The notes: generated from the sequence alone by a model not told the origin. A stretch of 64,000 nucleotides of DNA from Herbaspirillum frisingense (GCA_009914615.1 WNDX01000005.1:1-64000); one strand, 5' to 3'. Counted from the first letter of the stretch, positions 10,288-21,649 are shown. Numbers and translations are program-made.

Positions 10288-10561
10288 TGCCGCCGGCGTG
10301 GCCGCGGCGGCACACAAAGCTTTCCGGTTTCGCAACTTTGCCGCACTTTTATCCGGCAAACGACACCGATCGCGGCGAAAACGTGGCTTTCGCAGAATTT
10401 ATTTACGGATTTCACCCGCAATTGCCCGCCTGCAGGGCTCAGCGGTTTACAATCTCGCCTGCAAAAAAATCCCGTCGTTTCACCCAGGAAACACCGAGCG
10501 CGGCGCATGCGGCGCGGGCGGCGGCGATCCTTCCCTTATTCGATTCTAGGAAACCCTGAAG

Positions 10562-11368
10562 ATGATCAAGATGTTTTCCCGCCACGCCCGCGCGCTGGCG
10601 CTGACCGCCGGCTTCATCGGCATGCTGGGCCTGGCCGCCTGCGGCAAGCAGGAAGAAAAGGCCGCTGCGCCGCAAGCCGCCGCCCAGCCGCGCGTCTACC
10701 TGGTCGGCGTGGAATCGGCCTATGCGCCGTTCTCCTCGGAAAACGAACAAAAGACCGTCGTCGGTTTCGACATCGACGTCATGAAGGTGCTGGCCAAGAA
10801 GATCGGCATCGAAGTGAAGTTCGTGCCGACTCCGTTCGAAAGCATCTTCAACTCGCTGGCCCAGGGCGACCTCGACCTGCTGATCTCGGCCATCACCATC
10901 ACCGACGAACGCAAGAAGTCGGTCAGCTTCTCCGATCCCTATTTCGTCGCGACCCAGGCCATCGCCGTGCCGGCCAATGACACCAAGGTCACCAAGATGG
11001 ACGACCTCAAGGCGCTGACCGTGGGCACCCAGAGCGGCACCTCGGGCGACGACCTGGTGCAGCAGGTGCTGGGCAAGAACAGCGCCAAGATCAAGCGCTT
11101 CGAATCGACCCCGCTAGCCCTGAAGGAACTGGAAAGCGGCGGCGTCGATGCGGTCGTGGCTGACGAACCGGTGGTGAAGAACTACATCGCCAACAACCCC
11201 AACAGCAAGCTGCGCACCGTCAACGACCCGACCTTCCCGAAGGAAGACTACGGCATTGCCGTGCGCAAGGATGACCCGGAACTGCTGGCCAAGGTCAACA
11301 AGGCGCTGGCCGAGATGAAGGCCGACGGCAGCTTCGCCGCGATCAACGCACAATACTTCGGCAAGTAA
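10562..11368 (+). CDS. ABC transporter substrate-binding lipoprotein (amino-acid type)
   Basis: Lipobox GLAACGK; SBP_bac_3 motifs. Confidence 0.9.
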   Translation: MIKMFSRHARALALTAGFIGMLGLAACGKQEEKAAAPQAAAQPRVYLVGVESAYAPFSSENEQKTVVGFDIDVMKVLAKKIGIEVKFVPTPFESIFNSLAQGDLDLLISAITITDERKKSVSFSDPYFVATQAIAVPANDTKVTKMDDLKALTVGTQSGTSGDDLVQQVLGKNSAKIKRFESTPLALKELESGGVDAVVADEPVVKNYIANNPNSKLRTVNDPTFPKEDYGIAVRKDDPELLAKVNKALAEMKADGSFAAINAQYFGK

Positions 11369-11463
11369 GCAAGGCATGATCCGATGACGGCGGCGGCATG
11401 CCGCCGTCGCGCTTTGCGGATCCAGGCAATTCCCAACGTATCTACCCACCGATAGAGTCCGAC

Positions 11464-12207
11464 ATGGATTTCCGCTGGAGCATCATCCAAGGCTATGCCC
11501 CGCTGTTCGCCAAAGGCGTCCTGATGACGCTGCAGGTGTCGCTGATCAGCATCGTGATCGGCACCCTGATCGGCCTGCTGGTGGGCATGCTGCGCCTGGC
11601 CGATGTGCGCCACGGCCCCTGGAAGTGGCCGCTCAAGGCGGCGCGCTGGCTGGCCGGCTTCTATGTCGCGTTCTTCCGCGGCACGCCGCTGTTCGTGCAG
11701 ATCATGCTGGTGCACTTCGCGGTGATGCCGGCCCTGGTGCACTAGGAACACGGGCTGCTCATCTCCGGCGAACTGGCGCGCACCATCAAGCAAGACTACG
11801 GCGCTTTCCTGTCGGGCGCCGTGGCGCTGTCGCTCAATGCCGGCGCCTATATCTCGGAGATCTTCCGCGCCGGCATCCAGTCGATCGAGCGCGGCCAGTC
11901 GTATGCCGCCGCCAGCCTGGGCATGAATTACTCGCTGACCATGCGCTACGTGGTGCTACCGCAGGCGTTCCGCCGCATGCTGCCGCCGCTGGGCAACGAA
12001 GCCATCACCCTGCTCAAGGATTCCTCGCTGGTCTCGGCCATCGGCCTGGCCGAGCTGGCCTATGCCGCACGCACCGTGGCCGGCACCTATGCCCGTTACT
12101 GGGAACCCTACATCACCATTTCCGTGATCTACTTCGCCATGACCATCTGCCTGGCGCTGGTGGTCGCCCGCCTGGAAAACAAATACAGCGCGCCCCATCG
12201 CCGCTGA
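11464..12207 (+). pseudogene. ABC transporter permease (amino-acid type) interrupted by an in-frame TAG at 11743-11745
   Basis: MDFRWSIIQGYAPLFAKGVLMTLQVSL...ALVH-TAG-EHGLLISGELARTIKQDYGAFLSGAVALSLNAGAYISEIFRAG... both parts are in the same frame and together give a full-length permease. Confidence 0.85.
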
Positions 12208-12270
12208 TGTCGCGGGCGATCATATCGCCGGGCTATCGCAGGACCGCGTGCGGGCGGTATCATCCCGCGC

Positions 12271-13566
12271 ATGACAACGATGCAGAACCTACCTTCCCTC
12301 GCCCCTGGCCAGCGCGTGGCCGTGATCGGCGCCGGCCCGGCTGGCCTGATGGCCGCCGAAGTGCTGGCGCAGCACGGCGCCGCGGTGGACGTCTATGACG
12401 CCATGCCCTCGGCCGGCCGCAAATTCCTGCTGGCCGGCAAGGGCGGCATGAACATCACCCATTCCGAACCGCAGCCGGACTTCCTGCCGCGCTACGGCAA
12501 CCGGCGCGAACAGTTGGCGCCCTTCATCCGCCGCTTCGACGCCGATCGCCTGCGCGACTGGATCCACGCACTGGGCATAGAAACCTTCGTCGGCAGCTCC
12601 GGCCGCGTGTTCCCGCGCGAGATGAAAGCCGCGCCGCTGCTGCGCGCCTGGCTGCACCGCCTGCGCGAGGCCGGCGTGCGCTTCCACATGCGGCACCGCT
12701 GGCTGGGCTGGCGGGAAGACGGCGCGCTGCGCCTGGCCGCACCCGACGGCGAGATCGGCGTACAGGCCGACGCCGTGGTGCTGGCCCTGGGCGGCGCCAG
12801 CTGGCCGCGCCTGGGATCGGACGGCGCCTGGGCGCCGCTGCTGCAAGACAAACAGGTCGAAGTGGCGCCGCTGGTGCCCTCCAATTGCGGCTTCGACGTG
12901 GACTGGAGCGCGCACTTCCGCGAGCGCTGCGCCGGCGAACCGGTCAAGCCGGTGGTGGCCAGCGTGGCGCTGCCCAGCGGCGGCATGCACAATCGCCGCG
13001 GCGAATTCATCATCACCGCCGACGGCATCGAAGGCGGCCTGGTCTATGCGCTCTCGGCCGGACTGCGCGACGCCATCGCCGCCGATGGTTCCGCCCGCCT
13101 GTATCTCGACCTGCTGCCGGACTGGACCTTGGAAAAAGTGCAGGCCGAGCTGTCGCACCCGCGCGGCGCGCGCTCGATGTCCAGCCACCTGCAAAGCCGC
13201 CTGCACCTCAAAGGCGTGAAGGCCGGTCTGTTGCGCGAACTGGTGAGCAAGGAAGATTTCGCCGATGTCGTCAAACTGGCGCGCGCCATCAAGGCCCTGC
13301 CGCTGACGCTGCAACGACCGCGCCCGATCGCCGAAGCCATCAGCAGCGCTGGCGGCGTCAGCTTCGAGGCGCTGGACGATGCGCTCATGCTGCGTGCCCT
13401 GCCCGGCGTGTTCTGCGCCGGCGAAATGATGGATTGGGAAGCGCCCACCGGCGGCTATCTGCTGACCGCGTGCTTCGCCACCGGACGCGCGGCCGGCGCC
13501 GGTGTATTACACTGGCTGTCCGCCGATGACCGGCAGCCGAGGCAGCAAGAGGAGCAACCGAAGTGA
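12271..13566 (+). CDS. HI0933-like FAD-dependent oxidoreductase
   Basis: VAVIGAGPAGLMAAEVLAQHGAAVDVYDAMPSAGRKFLLAGKGGMNITHSE. Confidence 0.9.
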   Translation: MTTMQNLPSLAPGQRVAVIGAGPAGLMAAEVLAQHGAAVDVYDAMPSAGRKFLLAGKGGMNITHSEPQPDFLPRYGNRREQLAPFIRRFDADRLRDWIHALGIETFVGSSGRVFPREMKAAPLLRAWLHRLREAGVRFHMRHRWLGWREDGALRLAAPDGEIGVQADAVVLALGGASWPRLGSDGAWAPLLQDKQVEVAPLVPSNCGFDVDWSAHFRERCAGEPVKPVVASVALPSGGMHNRRGEFIITADGIEGGLVYALSAGLRDAIAADGSARLYLDLLPDWTLEKVQAELSHPRGARSMSSHLQSRLHLKGVKAGLLRELVSKEDFADVVKLARAIKALPLTLQRPRPIAEAISSAGGVSFEALDDALMLRALPGVFCAGEMMDWEAPTGGYLLTACFATGRAAGAGVLHWLSADDRQPRQQEEQPK

Positions 13567-13772
13567 GCAGCGAAGACCGCATCATCGATATCGAAACGAA
13601 GCTCGCGCATCAGGAAGATCTGGTGGACGAGCTCAACAAGACCGTCTATCGCCAGCAAAAGAAGATCGAGGAATTGGAGATGCTGCTGGGCGCGCTGGCC
13701 AAGCGCTTCCGCGAACTGTCCGACGCCAGCCAGGATCGCGCCGCGGCCAACGAAAAGCCGCCGCACTACTGA
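13563..13772 (+). CDS. slyX: SlyX family protein (GTG start, 4-bp overlap with upstream gene)
   Basis: IETKLAHQEDLVDELNKTVYRQQKKIEELE...PPHY C-terminus. Confidence 0.88.
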   Translation: MSSEDRIIDIETKLAHQEDLVDELNKTVYRQQKKIEELEMLLGALAKRFRELSDASQDRAAANEKPPHY

Positions 13773-13811
13773 TCTTCCTCCCCGCTTCCGTCTCAGCGTC
13801 TGCCCGCCGCC

Positions 13812-14969
13812 ATGGATTCCGACCGCCGCCGCATCGCCCACCTGGACATGGATGCCTTCTATGCCTCGGTGGAGCTGTTGCGCTATCCGGAACTGCGCGG
13901 CCAGCCGGTGGTGATCGGCGGCGGTTCGGCCGCCAGGCCGGTGGATCTCCCGGACGGCAGCCGCCAGTATTTCCGCATGCGCGACTACGCCGGGCGCGGC
14001 GTGGTCACCACCTCCACCTACGAAGCGCGCGCGCTGGGCGTGTTTTCCGCCATGGGCATCATGAAGGCGGCGCAACTGGCGCCGGACGCCATCCTGCTGC
14101 CGACCGACTTCGAGGCTTATCGTCGTTATTCGCGCCTGTTCAAGGAAGCGGTGGCGGGCATCGCGCCGCAGATCGAGGATCGCGGCATCGACGAGATCTA
14201 TATCGACCTCTCCGCCTGGCCCGACACCGTGGAAGACGTCGCCCGCAGCATCAAGGAGGCGGTGCGCGCGGCCACCTCGCTGACCTGCTCCATCGGCGTG
14301 GCGCCCAACAAGATGCTGGCCAAGATTTCCTCGGAGCTGGACAAGCCCGACGGCCTCACCATCCTCACCCGCGACGACATCGAGCGCCGCATCTGGCCGC
14401 TGCCGGCGCGCAAGATCAACGGCATCGGCCCCAAGGCCGCCGAGAAGCTGGCCACGCTGGGCATCGAGACCGTGGCCGATCTGGCGCGCGCGGCGCCGGA
14501 GATGCTGCGCGCGCATTTCGGCCGCAGCTATTCGGAATGGCTGGGCCGCGTGGCGCAAGGCGTTGACGAACGGCCGGTGCAGACGTCGTCCGAGCCGAAA
14601 TCGATCAGCCGCGAAACCACCTTCGAGCGCGACTTGCATGTGCGCAACGACCGCGCGCGGCTGTCCGAGATTTTCACGGCGCTGTGCGTCAAGGTGGCCG
14701 AGGATCTCAAGCGCAAGGGCTACGTCGGACGCACCATCGGCATCAAGCTGAAGTACGCCGATTTCCGCGGCGTCACGCGCGACGTCACGCTGCCCGAACC
14801 GACCGGCGACGCCGCCACGATCCGCCAGGCGGCCGGCGAATGCCTCAAGCGCGTACCGCTGGAAAAGAAGCTGCGCCTGCTCGGCGTGCGCGTGGGCACG
14901 CTCGCCAGAAAGGATGAATTGCCCGCCGCGCCGCGCGCGGTGCAGGGCGAATTGCCGTTCTCTTCCTGA
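13812..14969 (+). CDS. dinB: DNA polymerase IV
   Basis: IAHLDMDAFYASVELL; CSIGVAPNKMLAKISSELDKPDGL Y-family motifs. Confidence 0.95.
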   Translation: MDSDRRRIAHLDMDAFYASVELLRYPELRGQPVVIGGGSAARPVDLPDGSRQYFRMRDYAGRGVVTTSTYEARALGVFSAMGIMKAAQLAPDAILLPTDFEAYRRYSRLFKEAVAGIAPQIEDRGIDEIYIDLSAWPDTVEDVARSIKEAVRAATSLTCSIGVAPNKMLAKISSELDKPDGLTILTRDDIERRIWPLPARKINGIGPKAAEKLATLGIETVADLARAAPEMLRAHFGRSYSEWLGRVAQGVDERPVQTSSEPKSISRETTFERDLHVRNDRARLSEIFTALCVKVAEDLKRKGYVGRTIGIKLKYADFRGVTRDVTLPEPTGDAATIRQAAGECLKRVPLEKKLRLLGVRVGTLARKDELPAAPRAVQGELPFSS

Positions 14970-15069
14970 GCGGGCGCGCGCGCGGAAATTTATGCGCTTA
15001 ACGTGGACAATCCGACATCGCTTGGCCGAAGGCAGGCGTGTAGAATGAACCCTTTTGCCCCGGAACGTT

Positions 15070-15996
15070 ATGTGGTTTAAGAATCTCCAGATCTATCGCC
15101 TGCCCGCACCGTGGGCGGTCAACGCCGACGAGCTCGAATCCCATCTCGCTCCCCAGGCATTCGCCGCTTGTTCCAGCCTGGAAATGCAAAGTCAGGGCTG
15201 GGTCTCGCCGCGCAACAATGACAAGCTGGTGCACGTGGTCAACCGCCAGTTGCTGCTGCAACTGTCCACCGAGAAAAAACTGCTGCCCTCCAGCGTGATC
15301 AACCAGGTCACCAAGGCGCGCGCCGCCGAGCTGGAAGAACAACAAGGCTTCCCGCCGGGCCGCAAACAGACCAAGGAGTTGAAGGAACAGGTCACCGATG
15401 AGCTGCTGCCGCGCGCCTTCAGCGTGGTGCGCAGCACCTGGGTGTGGATCGATCCGGTCAACGGCTGGCTGCTGGTCGATGCCGGCAGCCCGTCCAAGGC
15501 CGAGGAAGTGCTCAAGCTGCTGTTCAAGGCGATTCCGAAGTTCCCGCTGGAAACCCTGCGCACCGTGATGTCGCCCGGCGCGGCCATGACCGACTGGCTG
15601 GTGAGCGACGAGGCGCCCAACGGTTTCACGGTGGACCAGGATACGGAGCTGCGCTCCACCGCCGAAAGCAAGGCCACCGTGCGCTACGTGCGCCACACGC
15701 TGGAAGCCGAAGACATCCGCCGCCATATCGAGTCCGGCAAGCAATGCACGCGCCTGGCGCTGACCTGGGCCGACAAGGTGTCCTTCGTGCTGACCGAGAA
15801 CCTGTCGGTCAAGCGCATCGCACCGCTGGACGTGCTCAAGGAAGACACCGACATCACCGGCAAGAACGACGACGAGCGTTTCGACGGCGACTTCATGCTG
15901 ATGAGCGGCGAACTGGCCAAGCTGCTGGCGGCGCTGGTCGATGCACTGGGCGGCCAGTTGAAGGAAAACGACGGCGCCATGGCGCAGGCCGCCTGA
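15070..15996 (+). CDS. rdgC: Recombination-associated protein RdgC
   Basis: [26 protein letters not shown]; start reassigned to 15070. Confidence 0.94.
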   Translation: MWFKNLQIYRLPAPWAVNADELESHLAPQAFAACSSLEMQSQGWVSPRNNDKLVHVVNRQLLLQLSTEKKLLPSSVINQVTKARAAELEEQQGFPPGRKQTKELKEQVTDELLPRAFSVVRSTWVWIDPVNGWLLVDAGSPSKAEEVLKLLFKAIPKFPLETLRTVMSPGAAMTDWLVSDEAPNGFTVDQDTELRSTAESKATVRYVRHTLEAEDIRRHIESGKQCTRLALTWADKVSFVLTENLSVKRIAPLDVLKEDTDITGKNDDERFDGDFMLMSGELAKLLAALVDALGGQLKENDGAMAQAA

Positions 15997-16040
15997 TCCT
16001 GCCGCAAGCATCGGACGCGTGGTCGTCCGTCAATGAAAAA

Positions 16041-16070
16041 AGGGAGCAACGCTGGTTGCTCCCTTTTTTC
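16041..16070 (+). terminator. Intrinsic terminator between convergent rdgC and tetR genes
   Basis: agggagcaacgctggttgctccctttttt. Confidence 0.85.
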
Positions 16071-16099
16071 GTTATCAGGCGCCGCGCGAGGCGGCAGGA

Positions 16100-16777
16100 T
16101 CAGGCGGCCTGTCTGGCGAGCTTGCGGCTGCCGGTCTGGAGCGCGCCCTTGGGCTGCACCAGCACGTTTTCCAGCGGCAGCATCGCATGCCGCAGCGTGG
16201 CGGCCAGCCGCGCATTGGACACGCCGTCGCGCGCGCCCAGGGCCAGCCCGTTCAGGAAGCTCGTATAGAAATCCCCCAGCGCCGTGACGTCGGCATCGGC
16301 CCGGATCTCGCCCTCGCGCTGCGCCCGCAACAGCCGCGCGCGGATCTCGTTACGGCGCTTGTGGCGACGTTGCGAAAGCGCATCGCTGTGCTCGGCGTTT
16401 TCCGGAGCACAGTTGATGGCCGAGATCACCACCATGCATCCCCGCCCCGTCGGCAGCCCCGGCGCGCCGCTCTTGCCGGAATACATCCGCACGCTGGCGC
16501 GCAGCATGCCGTACAAGTCCTCATGAATGCCGTTGCCGGCCTGCAATTGCCGCAGCGGCTCGGCGCTGACGGTGCGCGAATAGAAATCGACCGCCTCGCG
16601 GAACAGCGCGTTCTTGTCGCCGAAAGCGGCGTACAGGCTGGGCGCCTTCACGCCGATGGCCTCGGTCAGGTCGGCCATGGTGGTGCCTTCGTAGCCCTTG
16701 CTCCAGAAGACTTGCATGGCCTGCTGCAGCGCCTGTTCGCGGTCGAAGCTGCGCGGGCGGCCGCGTGTTCGTATCAT
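16100..16777 (-). CDS. TetR/AcrR family regulator
   Basis: RGRPRSFDREQALQQAMQVFWSKGYEGTTMADLTEAIGVKAPSLYAAFGDKNALFREAV. Confidence 0.93.
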   Translation of the reverse strand: MIRTRGRPRSFDREQALQQAMQVFWSKGYEGTTMADLTEAIGVKAPSLYAAFGDKNALFREAVDFYSRTVSAEPLRQLQAGNGIHEDLYGMLRASVRMYSGKSGAPGLPTGRGCMVVISAINCAPENAEHSDALSQRRHKRRNEIRARLLRAQREGEIRADADVTALGDFYTSFLNGLALGARDGVSNARLAATLRHAMLPLENVLVQPKGALQTGSRKLARQAA

Positions 16778-16795
16778 CGGTGTCCTTTGCGGGGT

Positions 16796-16813
16796 ATTAC
16801 CCGTTGCGGTAAT
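16796..16813. promoter_or_regulatory. Palindrome ATTACC-N6-GGTAAT, likely TetR operator
   Basis: attacccgttgcggtaat immediately upstream of the TetR start. Confidence 0.55.
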
Positions 16814-17084
16814 GGATTTGTCACGCAGTGTAGTTTATTTTAATCTGCATTACAAAAATATCGCTTCTTGCTCTTGAAGAAACCCTTCCACATTCTTATT
16901 ATCTAATCCTCGTTACATAAATGTGGCGGGAAAGGTAAGAAAACGGCGGCGCTGCGGAGAGGACAATATTTCCATTGCGCCAACAGGAAGGGCGCCAGCA
17001 GCGCCTTGTTCCTCAACGAAAAATCATTTCATCCATCACACGCTCCACCCAAGGAATGACGGCACCCATCAGAAAGGACATGCC

Positions 17085-19190
17085 ATGAGCCGCAAGACCC
17101 GAATAGAAAACTACCGCAACATCGGTATCAGCGCGCACATCGACGCGGGCAAGACCACGACCACCGAGCGCATTCTTTTTTATACCGGCGTCAATCACAA
17201 AATCGGCGAAGTGCATAACGGTGCGGCCACCATGGACTGGATGGAGCAGGAGCAGGAACGCGGCATCACCATCACCTCGGCCGCCACCACCGCTTTCTGG
17301 AAAGGCATGGCCGGCAATTATCCCGAGCACCGCATCAACATCATCGATACCCCGGGCCACGTGGACTTCACCATCGAAGTCGAGCGCTCCATGCGCGTGC
17401 TGGACGGCGCCGTGATGGTGTACGACTCGGTGGGCGGCGTGCAGCCGCAGTCCGAGACGGTCTGGCGCCAGGCCAACAAGTACAAGGTGCCGCGCATCGC
17501 CTTCGTCAACAAGATGGACCGCATCGGCGCGGATTTCTTCCGCGTGCAGCGGCAGATAGAGGAGCGCCTGAAGGGCAAGGCCGTGCCGATCCAGATTCCG
17601 GTCGGCGCGGAAGACCACTTCTCGGGCGTGATCGACCTGGTCAAGATGAAGGCCATCATCTGGGACGATGCCAGCCAGGGCGTGCTGTTCAAGTATGAAG
17701 ACATCCCGCTGGAGCTGGAGGACACCGCACGCAAGTGGCGCGACAACATGGTCGAGCAGGCCGCCGAAGCCAGCGAACAGCTGCTGGAGAAATATTTGTC
17801 CGGCTCGCCGCTGACCGAAGAGGATATCAAACGGGGTCTGCGCCAGCGCACGGTGGCCAATGAGATCGTGCCCATGCTGGCCGGCAGCGCCTTCAAGAAC
17901 AAGGGCGTGCAAGCCATGCTGGACGCGGTGATCGACTACCTGCCCTCGCCCATCGACGTGCCGGCGATCGCCGGCCATGCCGAAGACGATTCCGAGATCG
18001 AACGCCATCCGTCCGACGAGGAACCGTTCTCGGCGCTGGCCTTCAAGATCATGACCGACCCGTTCGTGGGCCAACTGACCTTCTTCCGTGTGTACTCGGG
18101 CATCGTCAATTCCGGCGATACCGTGTACAACCCGGTGAAGGGCAAGAAGGAACGCCTGGGCCGCATCCTGCAGATGCATGCCAACGAGCGCAAGGAGATC
18201 AAGGAAGTGTTCGCCGGCGACATCGCCGCTGCCGTGGGCCTGAAGGACGTGACCACCGGCGACACGCTGTCGGATCCGGAGCACCCGATCATCCTGGAAC
18301 GCATGATCTTCCCCGAACCGGTGATCTCGCAGGCGGTGGAACCGAAGACCAAGGCCGACCAGGAAAAGATGGGCATCGCCCTTAACCGTCTGGCGCAGGA
18401 GGATCCCTCCTTCCGCGTGCATACCGACGAGGAGTCGGGCCAGACCATCATGTCCGGCATGGGCGAGCTGCACCTGGAAATCTTGGTGGATCGCATGAAA
18501 CGCGAGTTCAACGTCGAAGCCACCGTCGGCAAGCCGCAGGTGGCCTACCGCGAAGCGATCCGCAAGGCGGTGGAAGACGTCGAGGGCAAGTTCGTCAAGC
18601 AGTCCGGCGGACGCGGCCAATACGGCCACGTGGTGATCAAGCTGGAACCGCAGCCGGCCGGCAAGGGCTATGAGTTCGTCGATGCCATCAAGGGCGGCGT
18701 CGTGCCGCGCGAGTTCATCCCGGCGGTGGACAAGGGCATCCAGGAAACCCTGAAGGCAGGCGTGCTGGCGGGCTATCCGGTGGTGGACGTGAAGGCCACC
18801 CTGACCTTCGGCTCGTACCACGATGTGGACTCGAACGAAAATGCGTTCCGCATGGCCGGCTCGATGGCCTTCAAGGAAGCGATGAAGCGGGCCGGTCCGA
18901 TGCTGCTGGAGCCGATGATGCAGGTCGAGGTGGAAACGCCCGAGGAGTTCATGGGCAACGTGATGGGCGACCTGTCGTCCCGCCGCGGCATGGTGCAGGG
19001 CATGGAAGACATGGTGGGCGGCGGCAAGCTGGTGCGCGCCGAAGTCCCGCTATCGGAAATGTTCGGCTACTCGACCACGCTGCGTTCCTTGTCCCAAGGG
19101 CGCGCGACCTACTCGATGGAGTTCAAGCACTACGCCGAGGCGCCGCGCCAGGTGGTGGACCAACTGACCGGCAGCAAGGCCAAGGGCTGA
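17085..19190 (+). CDS. fusA: Translation elongation factor G, isolated (probable second copy)
   Basis: [35 protein letters not shown]; full EF-G layout; not flanked by rpsG/tuf. Confidence 0.93.
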   Translation: MSRKTRIENYRNIGISAHIDAGKTTTTERILFYTGVNHKIGEVHNGAATMDWMEQEQERGITITSAATTAFWKGMAGNYPEHRINIIDTPGHVDFTIEVERSMRVLDGAVMVYDSVGGVQPQSETVWRQANKYKVPRIAFVNKMDRIGADFFRVQRQIEERLKGKAVPIQIPVGAEDHFSGVIDLVKMKAIIWDDASQGVLFKYEDIPLELEDTARKWRDNMVEQAAEASEQLLEKYLSGSPLTEEDIKRGLRQRTVANEIVPMLAGSAFKNKGVQAMLDAVIDYLPSPIDVPAIAGHAEDDSEIERHPSDEEPFSALAFKIMTDPFVGQLTFFRVYSGIVNSGDTVYNPVKGKKERLGRILQMHANERKEIKEVFAGDIAAAVGLKDVTTGDTLSDPEHPIILERMIFPEPVISQAVEPKTKADQEKMGIALNRLAQEDPSFRVHTDEESGQTIMSGMGELHLEILVDRMKREFNVEATVGKPQVAYREAIRKAVEDVEGKFVKQSGGRGQYGHVVIKLEPQPAGKGYEFVDAIKGGVVPREFIPAVDKGIQETLKAGVLAGYPVVDVKATLTFGSYHDVDSNENAFRMAGSMAFKEAMKRAGPMLLEPMMQVEVETPEEFMGNVMGDLSSRRGMVQGMEDMVGGGKLVRAEVPLSEMFGYSTTLRSLSQGRATYSMEFKHYAEAPRQVVDQLTGSKAKG

Positions 19191-19210
19191 TCTTCGACGC
19201 CCGTTGAAAA

Positions 19211-19243
19211 GCCGATGCATCTTGGGATGCATCGGCTTTTTTC
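19211..19243 (+). terminator. Intrinsic terminator after EF-G gene
   Basis: gccgatgcatcttgggatgcatcggcttttttctt. Confidence 0.9.
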
Positions 19244-19279
19244 TTGCCCGCTGCACTGATGGTCAGCGCAGCGGCGCGC

Positions 19280-20593
19280 TCAGCGTTGCTGGTTGACCTT
19301 GTCCTTCGCCATTGACAAGGCGATCGCGGCCGCCACCACCAGGCTGGCGGCAATCACGTACAGGCCGTTGTTGGTGCTGTGCGTGACGTCCTTGATCCAG
19401 CCCACGATGAAGGGACTGACGAAGCCGGCCAGATTGCCGACCGAGTTGATCACCGCGATCCCGGCAGCCGCCGCGGCGCCGCGCAGGAAAGCCGGCGGCA
19501 GGCACCAGAACTGCGCCAGGCCGGTGATGATGCCCATGGTCGCCAGCGTCAGCGTGGCCACCGCCACGCCCGGCGTCTGCGGCAGCAGGGTGCTGGCGAT
19601 CAGGCCGACCACGCCGGCCAGCGCGGGCAGCGCGACGTGCCAACGGCGTTCGCCGGTGCGGTCGGAGTTGGTGCTGGTCCAGATCATGCACAAGGTCGCC
19701 GCGGCATAAGGGATCGCCACCAGCCAGCCGATGGTTTCCGGATTGCTGACGCCGGCCGACTTGATCAGCGTCGGCAGCCAGAAGCCGATGCCGTACAGGC
19801 CCATGATGAAGCCAAAGTAAGCCGCCGACAGCACCCACACCATGGGATGACGGAAGCCACCCAGCACCGAATGCTCGCTGACCTTGGCGTCGTCGGCATC
19901 GATATTGGCTTGCAGCACGCGCTTCTCGTCGTCGTTGAGCCATCTGGCCCGGGCGATGCCGTCGTCGAGATACTTCAGCTCCATCACGCCCAGCGCCAGC
20001 GATGGCAGCGCCTCGATCAGGAACAGCCACTTCCAGCCGGACATGCCGTGCGTGCCATCGAAGCTCGCCAGGATCCAGCCCGACAGCGGGCCGCCCAGCA
20101 CGCCGGCCATGGGAATCCCGGTCATGAACAGCGAGGTCACCTTGGCGCGGCGCGCCGAGGGATACCAGTAGGTCAGGTAAAGAATGATGCCGGGGAAGAA
20201 CCCGGCCTCGGCCACGCCCAGGAAGAAGCGCATGATGTAGAACACCGTCGGTGTCTGCACGAACATCATGGCGCCGGAGATGATGCCCCAGCTGAACATG
20301 ATGCGCGCGATCCAGCGCCGCGCGCCGAAGCGATGCAGCATCAGGTTGCTGGGCACCTCGAAGATGAAATAGCCGATGAAGAAGATGCCGGCGCCCAGGC
20401 CGTACACCGCTTCGGAGAATTGCAGTTCATTGAGCATCTGCAGCTTGGCGAAGCCGACGTTGACGCGATCCAGATAGGCGACCACGTAGCAGATGAACAG
20501 GAAGGGAATCAGGCGCCAGGTGACTTTGGCATAGAGCCGTTCTTCGGCTGCCGGCGCGAAACCGGCGTGGCCGGTGGCGGTAGTGCTGGTCAT
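19280..20593 (-). CDS. MFS transporter (ACS/phthalate-permease-like)
   Basis: 12-TM pattern; YLDRVNVGFAKLQMLNELQFSEAVYGLGAGIFFIGYFIFEVPSNLMLHRFG. Confidence 0.92.
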   Translation of the reverse strand: MTSTTATGHAGFAPAAEERLYAKVTWRLIPFLFICYVVAYLDRVNVGFAKLQMLNELQFSEAVYGLGAGIFFIGYFIFEVPSNLMLHRFGARRWIARIMFSWGIISGAMMFVQTPTVFYIMRFFLGVAEAGFFPGIILYLTYWYPSARRAKVTSLFMTGIPMAGVLGGPLSGWILASFDGTHGMSGWKWLFLIEALPSLALGVMELKYLDDGIARARWLNDDEKRVLQANIDADDAKVSEHSVLGGFRHPMVWVLSAAYFGFIMGLYGIGFWLPTLIKSAGVSNPETIGWLVAIPYAAATLCMIWTSTNSDRTGERRWHVALPALAGVVGLIASTLLPQTPGVAVATLTLATMGIITGLAQFWCLPPAFLRGAAAAAGIAVINSVGNLAGFVSPFIVGWIKDVTHSTNNGLYVIAASLVVAAAIALSMAKDKVNQQR

Positions 20594-20681
20594 GGTGTCT
20601 CCATTGTGTGGATGGGCCGGCCACCTCTGTGGGCGGCTGCCGGCGAATGCGGGGCGCGCCTCCGCCGGTGGCTGCGCGGGC

Positions 20682-21494
20682 TCAGGCGAACATGTCGGGT
20701 TGGCTCGCCACCAGTTCTTCGTAGATGGGCTGGAAGTGCAGCCAGCCGATGTAGTCGCTGCCGACGTGTTCGCGGCTGTAGCGCGCCTTGTCTTCCGGCA
20801 CCAGACGGGGTGTCTGGCCGGTCGCGGCGATCAACAGTTGCTGCTTGCAGCAGCGCTCCAGCGCGATGAACCAGAAGGCGGCCGATTCGATGCTGTGGCG
20901 GCTGGCGGTCAAGAGACCGTGGTTCTGGTGGATCGCGGCCTTCACGCCGGCGAAGGCATTGGCCACGCGGTGACCGGCTTTCACTTCCACCGCCACCTGG
21001 CCGGCCTCGTCACCGATGACCACGTGGTCTTCATAGAAGGCGGCGGCGTCCTGGCTGATCGGCAGCAGCGGCTGGCCCAGCGTCGAGAAGGCGGTGCCGT
21101 ATTCGGTGTGGGCGTGGCACATCGCCACGATTTCGGGATGGGCCTCATGCACCGCCGCGTGCAGCACGAAGCCGGCGCGGTTGACGGCATATTCGCCCTC
21201 CACCACGCGGCCTTCGTGATCCACCAGGATCAGATTGGAAATGCGCACCTGGGCGAAATGCACGGCCATCGGATTGGTCCAGTAGAGGTGCGGATGCTCC
21301 GGATCGCGCACGGTCAGGTGGCCGGCGAAGCCGTAGTCGAACCCCTGCCGGGCGAAGGCGCGGCAAGCCGCCACCAGGCGCTTCTTCAGATAGAGGCGAT
21401 GCTCTTCGGTGCTCTTGAAATCGGGGATCTCGGGGAATGTCAGGCCCCGTTGTTCGGGCTGGTAGACGGATGTGCGTTTGACGCTGTCGAGCAT
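20682..21494 (-). CDS. Class II aldolase/adducin family protein
   Basis: HLTVRDPEHPHLYWTNPMAVHFAQ; MCHAHTEYGTAFSTLG; NHGLLTA. Confidence 0.9.
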   Translation of the reverse strand: MLDSVKRTSVYQPEQRGLTFPEIPDFKSTEEHRLYLKKRLVAACRAFARQGFDYGFAGHLTVRDPEHPHLYWTNPMAVHFAQVRISNLILVDHEGRVVEGEYAVNRAGFVLHAAVHEAHPEIVAMCHAHTEYGTAFSTLGQPLLPISQDAAAFYEDHVVIGDEAGQVAVEVKAGHRVANAFAGVKAAIHQNHGLLTASRHSIESAAFWFIALERCCKQQLLIAATGQTPRLVPEDKARYSREHVGSDYIGWLHFQPIYEELVASQPDMFA

Positions 21495-21649
21495 GATGCG
21501 GTCTCCTGTTTATGCGTGGCGGCAATGCCTGAATGGCTGGCGCCATGGTGGCAGCGCGCGTGCGCGTTGACAAAAGAGCAGTTTTCACCGATTGTTGAAT
21601 CAGGCTCAACCATGCGGTCGATGGTTGTCACCCATTCATCCCACCTTTC

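Noticed and set aside
17013-18821. 602-aa minus-strand ORF
   Set aside because: Antisense to the EF-G gene; no recognisable domain.
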